This document shows positions 4,907 to 8,829 of a DNA stretch of 8,829 nucleotides, one piece after another (position 1 is the stretch's first letter; each line of letters begins with the position of its first letter). This stretch comes from Pedobacter sp. (GTDB lineage: Bacteria; Bacteroidota; Bacteroidia; Sphingobacteriales; Sphingobacteriaceae). The notes under the pieces are model-generated. The model saw only the letters and a list, made by a program, of their open reading frames with translations. It was not told the origin of the DNA and ran no database searches. Made by a program: the position numbers and the translations under genes. Location of the stretch: positions 1 through 8,829 of the forward strand of contig SEDG01000155.1 in assembly GCA_004295885.1 (NCBI GenBank), given 5' to 3'.

Positions 4907-5995
4907 TCAAGAAGTCTTTATGATTTTAAAAATCTTAATCTGAGTTTCCAAAACTGATAAGTTAAAACCGTGAGCCGTTTTAGGCAATAAGTAATATTTC
5001 TTTTCTGGAGCTTTAATTTTCTTAAAATATTCTTCGGTTTTATCTTTAGGAGTTAAAAGATCTTCATTTCCTTGAATAAGGTATATAGGGATTTTAAAAT
5101 TGAAATTATCCCTTAATAAGTTAATAGTCGAACTCATAGATGCAACTTCTAATTTGCTGTCTCCTGTATAATTAACAAAAGAATAGTCATCGCCATTTTC
5201 GCGATTTTGATTATCTTTTTGATTATCATAATTTGATGATAATACAAACCATGATTCAGGGGCAGGTGTAGAACTTGCCTTTTCGTATTTTTTTACAATC
5301 TTAAACAGCTGACCAACTTTTCTTGCCCTATCATAAGGCGGTTTTCCAATAGAACTTAATGTTGATAATGCATCATTGTCTTTCTTGCCTTCAGCTAATT
5401 TATAAATTTTATCGTAAAACGTTTGGTCAATTATAGGATTAACAATTTGAGAGTGACCCACGTAAGCGTAAAATAGATCAGGACGTTTTGTAACCATCTT
5501 TACAGAAAGTGCCGATCCCCAAGAGGTGCCGAACAAAATGATTTTATTTTTGCCTAAATGTTTGGTTAAATATGTCGATAATTCAATTCCATCATTAGTC
5601 ATTAGATCCAACGTTAATGGATTTGCCTTTAAAAATTCTGGTGTTAATTCTTCAGGTGCCGTAAGTCCAAAAGTTTTTCCCGTTCCTCTTTGGTCCCATT
5701 GTACTATTATGAAATCTTTCTCTAGCTCCTTATATAAATGGTCTGAATATGGACTTATCGGGCTACCTGGTCCACCATGAATAAAGAGTATAACTGGTTT
5801 TATACTGTTTCCCTTAATAGTAACCCATTGCTCAATACCATTTATAGTTATAAATTTTTGCTCATCAATTAGGCCTTTAATTATTGAATTCTTGCGAGGT
5901 ACATTATCTAGCTTATCAAAAGCATATAAGATTGATGTTGAAGACAGCTGAATTACGAGTAATATTGCATAGAGAAAGAAACTTTTTAAGCGCAT
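4907..5995 (-). CDS. Secreted alpha/beta hydrolase, proline iminopeptidase-like (S33)
   Basis: An alpha/beta-fold hydrolase resembling S33 prolyl aminopeptidases, which release N-terminal residues from peptides; substrate is not determinable here. Counting from the ATG at 5995 (362 residues), an export signal covers about 1-25 (MRLKSFF followed by a hydrophobic core). Then come the oxyanion-hole motif HGGPG (73-77), the WDQRGTG block typical of S33 (100-106), the nucleophile elbow GTSWGS with S158, the acid D312 in GNEDLLTP, and H342 in TAHG. The triad is complete, so the enzyme should be active, probably in the periplasm. An in-frame ATG at 6019 would give 370 residues; I prefer 5995 for its signal-peptide shape and A-rich upstream bases. 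The gene is more AT-rich than its neighbours: 15, 18, 19, 19 and 18 G+C per 60 bases in the blocks at 5041, 5101, 5341, 5701 and 5881, against 23-26 in three alkyltransferase blocks. No TAnnTTTG box lies upstream. Confidence 0.88.
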   Translation of the reverse strand: MRLKSFFLYAILLVIQLSSTSILYAFDKLDNVPRKNSIIKGLIDEQKFITINGIEQWVTIKGNSIKPVILFIHGGPGSPISPYSDHLYKELEKDFIIVQWDQRGTGKTFGLTAPEELTPEFLKANPLTLDLMTNDGIELSTYLTKHLGKNKIILFGTSWGSALSVKMVTKRPDLFYAYVGHSQIVNPIIDQTFYDKIYKLAEGKKDNDALSTLSSIGKPPYDRARKVGQLFKIVKKYEKASSTPAPESWFVLSSNYDNQKDNQNRENGDDYSFVNYTGDSKLEVASMSSTINLLRDNFNFKIPIYLIQGNEDLLTPKDKTEEYFKKIKAPEKKYYLLPKTAHGFNLSVLETQIKIFKIIKTS

Positions 5996-6130
5996 ATTTA
6001 TTTTGATTATTTCTAACATTAAGACTAATGTTATTCTACTTGTTACATCAGTTAAGAAATTTAAGGGTGTATGATATAAATAGTAAAGAGGAATGAGTAT
6101 AGCATATTGTTCGAAATCACAAAGAATTAA

Positions 6131-6667
6131 GTGCTAAACCTTCAACGTTTTGTCACTTTAGCACTGTTTTGGATCATCATGCTTTTCGCTTCCATAAATG
6201 CAGTAGCCAAAAGTTTCTTGCAAGAAAGTAAAGGAAGACATTTATATATCTATACGTTGATCAGTCCAATTTCACTGATTATCGCCAAAACTGTTTATAA
6301 TGCTCTACTAATGATAGTGTTAACCATCATTGCTTTGCTGTTTTATAGTATGGTTTTCGAGTTTCCAGAAGGAACTGATGTACTGATGTACTTAGTTGCG
6401 GCAGTTGTAGGTAGTTTAAGTTTTGCCACCATATTTACCATGGTTTCAGCAATCGCATCTAAAGCTGGTAATGGCGGCATGCTAATGGCCATTTTGAGTT
6501 TTCCTATTATAATCCCTGTGTTAATTGTATTAATTAAACTGGCTAAAAATGCAATTGATGGTTTAGACAGGAGTGTAAGTTTAGACGATGTTGGTCTCTT
6601 ATTATTGATTAATGCAATGGTAATGGGCGTTTCTTTAATATTATTCCCATATTTGTGGCGAGATTAA
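6131..6667 (+). CDS. ccmB: Haem exporter protein CcmB, lacking its N-terminus (possible pseudogene)
   Basis: CcmB is the membrane subunit of the CcmAB ABC transporter, which in cytochrome c maturation drives release of haem-loaded CcmE. The visible product, from GTG at 6131, is 178 residues and reads cleanly as CcmB from about ALFWIIMLFASINAVAKSF (11-29) through LSFPIIIPVLI (122-132) to the terminal LFPYLWRD (171-178). Family members are about 215-225 residues. The first 45-50 residues, including a cytoplasmic start and the first membrane helix, are absent. An in-frame stop lies immediately upstream (TAA, 6128-6130), and none of the three forward frames in 6020-6130 resembles the missing part. 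No promoter box is visible upstream. The remaining reading frame has no frameshift or stop, so the damage is recent or the product is still used. An alternative start is the ATG at 6179. ccmC follows after 22 bases. Confidence 0.85.
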   Translation: MLNLQRFVTLALFWIIMLFASINAVAKSFLQESKGRHLYIYTLISPISLIIAKTVYNALLMIVLTIIALLFYSMVFEFPEGTDVLMYLVAAVVGSLSFATIFTMVSAIASKAGNGGMLMAILSFPIIIPVLIVLIKLAKNAIDGLDRSVSLDDVGLLLLINAMVMGVSLILFPYLWRD

Positions 6668-6689
6668 ATAACCAAATCAATAGATAAAA

Positions 6690-7349
6690 ATGCGAAAAAC
6701 TTGGTGGAAAATTTTAGGTGCTGTTTTAGTGATTTACACTACAATTGCTGGTTTATTGCTTGGCGTTCCGCACCTTAATATTTTAAATGAAACCATTAGA
6801 AATTTGTACTTCCATGTACCCATGTGGTTTGCCATGATTGTACTTTTCACAATCTCAGTGGTTTATAGCGTTATTTCCCTTAGCTCGAAAAAAGAAATTG
6901 ATGACATTAGAGCCGTTGAAGCCGTAAATGCAGGAATTATTTTTGGCGTTTTAGGATTGGTAACTGGCGCTGTGTGGGCTAAATTTACTTGGGGACAGTT
7001 CTGGAGCTTCGACCCAAAACAAAACTTTGCAGCCATTTCCATTTTATTATATTTTGCCTATTTAGTACTTCGCAATGCGATAGATGAAGAACAAAAACGT
7101 GCTAAAATATCTGCCATCTACAATATTTTTGCCTTCCCGATGATGGTGGTCTTGCTATTCGTATTGCCTCGGTTGCAATCATCTTTGCACCCAGGTAATG
7201 GAGGTAATCCAGGTTTTAACAGTTACGATTTAGATAGCAGAATGCGAATGGTGTTTTATCCTGCTTGCTTAGGATGGATACTTATTGGCTACTGGATTTA
7301 TACCATTCGCTTCAGAACTCGTGTTTTAGAAAACAAATCAAATTTATAA
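6690..7349 (+). CDS. ccmC: Cytochrome c maturation protein CcmC (haem handling, CcsA/CcmC family)
   Basis: CcmC is an inner-membrane protein that presents haem to the chaperone CcmE at the outer face of the membrane. The 219-residue product has about six membrane spans. It also has the expected haem-site elements: His42 in NLYFHVPMW (38-46), the tryptophan-rich motif WGQFWSFDPKQ (101-111), and His167 in SSLHPGNGG (164-172). The Trp-rich block is WGxFWSFDPK instead of the proteobacterial WGxxWxWDxR, as is usual, to my knowledge, in Bacteroidota. Length and motifs are intact, unlike the upstream ccmB. The stop codon overlaps the next start as TAATG (7347-7351), so the CcmD-like protein is probably made by coupled translation. 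Confidence 0.93.
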   Translation: MRKTWWKILGAVLVIYTTIAGLLLGVPHLNILNETIRNLYFHVPMWFAMIVLFTISVVYSVISLSSKKEIDDIRAVEAVNAGIIFGVLGLVTGAVWAKFTWGQFWSFDPKQNFAAISILLYFAYLVLRNAIDEEQKRAKISAIYNIFAFPMMVVLLFVLPRLQSSLHPGNGGNPGFNSYDLDSRMRMVFYPACLGWILIGYWIYTIRFRTRVLENKSNL

Positions 7350-7567
7350 TGAAAAAATTAGCTTTTACTTTAATGATGTTAATGACTACCCTTAATTTGT
7401 TCGCTCAAAACAACGAGGTAGAAATGGCCGATGCCTTTAGAAGCAACGGAAAAATTTATGTTGTGGTAGCTGTTATCGTCATAATTTTGGTTGGTTTGCT
7501 AGTCTATCTCTTCTCTCTAGACAGAAGATTAAAAATGTTAGAAAAAAAATCTACTAACAAAAACTAA
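7349..7567 (+). CDS. ccmD: CcmD-like small membrane protein
   Basis: CcmD proteins are short single-span proteins that in E. coli associate with CcmC and help release CcmE from the CcmABC complex. The 72-residue product begins with a hydrophobic, signal-like segment (about 3-20, ending FAQ), a short polar stretch with MADAFRSNGKIY (30-41), one strong membrane span (about 40-62), and a charged tail SLDRRLKMLEKK (62-73 region). I chose the ATG at 7349 because it overlaps the ccmC stop (TAATG) and gives a good N-terminus; in-frame starts further upstream lie inside ccmC. Assignment rests mainly on position directly after ccmC and on the single-span architecture, because CcmD sequences diverge strongly. 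Confidence 0.75.
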   Translation: MKKLAFTLMMLMTTLNLFAQNNEVEMADAFRSNGKIYVVVAVIVIILVGLLVYLFSLDRRLKMLEKKSTNKN

Positions 7568-7638
7568 TTTTAAACGTTATAGCGCTAATCTTTTAAAGGT
7601 TTTGCAACTGTGTTTTTAGTACACTAAGCAAATTTACA

Positions 7639-7671
7639 CTTGCATTAATGGTTTATTTAATTGCAATTTTG
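7639..7671 (+). promoter_or_regulatory. Probable promoter of the glutamate dehydrogenase gene
   Basis: CAATTTTG (7664-7671) is one mismatch from the Bacteroidota -7 box TAnnTTTG. CTTG at 7639-7642, one mismatch from TTTG, lies 21 bases upstream, within the accepted -33 to -7 spacing. The predicted transcript would start near 7676-7678, giving a leader of about 35 bases. In that leader AACTACAA occurs twice, at 7686 and 7701. The spacer from 7568 also has the 8-base palindrome TAGCGCTA (7580-7587). No convincing intrinsic terminator follows the ccm genes. Confidence 0.45.
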
Positions 7672-7711
7672 CAGCCGTAAATACTAACTACAATTTATAA
7701 AACTACAAATA

Positions 7712-8829
7712 ATGGCTAATACAGCAAACGAAACAAGTTTCTTTCAAGATGTTTGTAAGAACTTTGATAGTGCCGCACAATTTACCAACCATCCAGAAGG
7801 TTTATTGGCTCAAATAAAAGCATGTAACAGTGTATACCGTTTTCAATTTCCTATCCGCAGAGGAAACGGTTTCGAAGTAATTGATGCATGGCGTGTAGAA
7901 CACTCGCATCACATGAGTCCTACTAAGGGCGGTATCCGCTACAGCGAAATGGTTAACGAAGACGAAGTAATGGCGCTTGCAGCGTTAATGACTTACAAAT
8001 GTGCCATCGTAAATGTTCCTTTTGGCGGCGCCAAAGGCGGAATTTGTATCAATCCAAAAAACTATACTGTTGCCGAGTTAGAAACAATTACTCGTCGTTA
8101 CACAACAGAGTTGATAAAAAAGAATTTCATTGGTCCTGGTATAGATGTTCCTGCACCTGATTATGGGTCTGGTGAGCGTGAAATGAGTTGGATTGCAGAT
8201 ACTTATATGACGATGAATCCAGGTCAATTAGATGCATTAGGTTGTGTTACAGGTAAACCAATTGCATTACATGGTATTCGTGGTAGAAAAGAAGCAACTG
8301 GTCGTGGTGTAGCTTACGCTGTTCGTGAGTGCGTTTCATTTGCAGAAGATATGGCGAAAGTTGGTTTAACAGCCGGCTTAGAAGGTAAAAGAGTAATCGT
8401 TCAAGGTTTAGGTAATGTAGGTTATCACTCCGCTAAATTCTTAGCAGAATTCGGTGCTACTATCGTTGGTATCTGCGAATTTGAAGGCGCTATCTACAAT
8501 GCAAATGGATTAAACATCGACGAAGTTTTTGCTCATCGTAAAAACACGGGTTCAATTTTAGATTTTGCTGGAGCAACGAGCTTTAAAAACTCAATGGAAG
8601 GTTTAGAGCAAGATTGCGATATTCTAGTTCCAGCTGCTTTAGAAAATCAAATTACTGAAGCAAATATTCGCAATATTAAAGCGAAAATTATTGCTGAGGG
8701 TGCAAACGGCCCAACAACTCCAGAAGCTGAAGAGATTTTTACAGAAATGGGCGGAATGATTATTCCTGATATGTACTGTAACGCTGGTGGTGTAACTGTT
8801 TCTTATTTCGAATGGTTAAAAAATCTTTC
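7712..8829 (+). CDS. Glutamate dehydrogenase (Glu/Leu/Phe/Val family), C-terminus beyond the window
   Basis: The enzyme interconverts glutamate with 2-oxoglutarate plus ammonia using a nicotinamide cofactor, linking nitrogen assimilation or amino-acid breakdown to the TCA cycle. The 372 visible codons from ATG (7712) show the substrate lysines in PTKGGIRYS (K72) and MTYKCAIVNVPFGGAKGG (K96, catalytic K108), and the catalytic aspartate in PAPDYGSGE (D150). They also show the dinucleotide-binding GLGNVG (232-237) and ANGPTTPEA (331-339). The acidic residue E256 or E258 after the second Rossmann strand (GICEFEG) hints at NAD rather than NADP preference, which is not proven. Family members of this smaller type are about 410-430 residues, so roughly 50 are missing at the right edge. 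It has its own promoter-like sequence and sits 144 bases after the ccm genes, so it is probably independently transcribed. Confidence 0.95.
   Translation, partial: MANTANETSFFQDVCKNFDSAAQFTNHPEGLLAQIKACNSVYRFQFPIRRGNGFEVIDAWRVEHSHHMSPTKGGIRYSEMVNEDEVMALAALMTYKCAIVNVPFGGAKGGICINPKNYTVAELETITRRYTTELIKKNFIGPGIDVPAPDYGSGEREMSWIADTYMTMNPGQLDALGCVTGKPIALHGIRGRKEATGRGVAYAVRECVSFAEDMAKVGLTAGLEGKRVIVQGLGNVGYHSAKFLAEFGATIVGICEFEGAIYNANGLNIDEVFAHRKNTGSILDFAGATSFKNSMEGLEQDCDILVPAALENQITEANIRNIKAKIIAEGANGPTTPEAEEIFTEMGGMIIPDMYCNAGGVTVSYFEWLKNL

Noticed and set aside
5526..5780. Open frame of 84 codons antisense to the hydrolase gene
   Set aside because: It is a shadow of a gene with complete catalytic motifs on the other strand and has no recognisable domain. 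The other antisense frames in the window were dropped for the same reason.
3280..6019. The four leftward genes as a novel functional system
   Set aside because: Hydrolase, alkyltransferase, YetF-like protein and lipocalin belong to unrelated, widespread families. Close spacing alone does not support a joint function, and the hydrolase looks like a later arrival.
6028..6096. 22-codon forward open frame upstream of ccmB (ATG at 6028)
   Set aside because: I checked whether it could be the lost CcmB N-terminus. The residues (MLFYLLHQLRN at the front) do not match, and the frame stops before ccmB.
7265..7348. Longer version of the CcmD-like protein starting inside ccmC
   Set aside because: The extension is ccmC read in another frame and has no signal-like character; the ATG at 7349 is coupled to the ccmC stop.
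7568..7625. Possible terminator or operator after the ccm genes (TAGCGCTA palindrome at 7580; GTGT/ACAC pair near 7611-7624)
   Set aside because: Stems are only four bases long and no T-run follows; this is expected by chance in such a spacer.

Overview
The window looks like chromosomal DNA of a Bacteroidota bacterium, most likely Sphingobacteriaceae (Pedobacter-like). The evidence is a clear gldC (gliding-motility gene C, known only from this phylum), AT-rich DNA, absence of Shine-Dalgarno boxes, TAnnTTTG-type -7 promoter elements, and protein sequences of Bacteroidota flavour throughout. The genus is an inference from recognition, not from a search.

Layout, left to right. (1) The 5' part of a dihydroorotase gene (pyrC) runs leftward off the window. 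(2) A 285-base divergent spacer holds two tracts of degenerate 7-base repeats and a hairpin-bearing element that resembles dispersed Bacteroidota intergenic repeats. (3) A rightward set follows: a RhlE-like DEAD-box RNA helicase, a small three-helix membrane protein coupled to it by a TAATG overlap, gldC, and a four-helix membrane protein of unknown function. (4) A leftward run of four genes spaced 30-120 bases apart follows. In transcription order they are a secreted proline-iminopeptidase-like alpha/beta hydrolase, an O6-methylguanine-DNA methyltransferase, a YetF-like (DUF421) membrane protein and a Blc-like lipocalin. The lipocalin stop codon directly abuts the stop codon of the rightward set. 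(5) A rightward cytochrome c maturation cluster follows: ccmB lacking its 5' end, ccmC, and a short CcmD-like gene coupled to ccmC. (6) Last is a glutamate dehydrogenase gene with its own promoter, running off the right edge.

Functionally this is mostly housekeeping: pyrimidine synthesis, RNA remodelling, DNA alkylation repair, haem delivery for c-type cytochromes, and nitrogen/carbon metabolism. I see no phage, IS transposase, CRISPR array, tRNA, rRNA or toxin/defence cassette, and no undescribed multi-gene system. The two most interesting signals are structural. First, four separate intergenic tracts are built of degenerate repeats with an exact 7-base period, each lying just upstream of a start codon. 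Second, the CcmB protein begins about 45-50 residues late, just where an unusually AT-rich, oppositely oriented hydrolase gene adjoins it, as if an insertion or deletion had removed the front of ccmB and its promoter.
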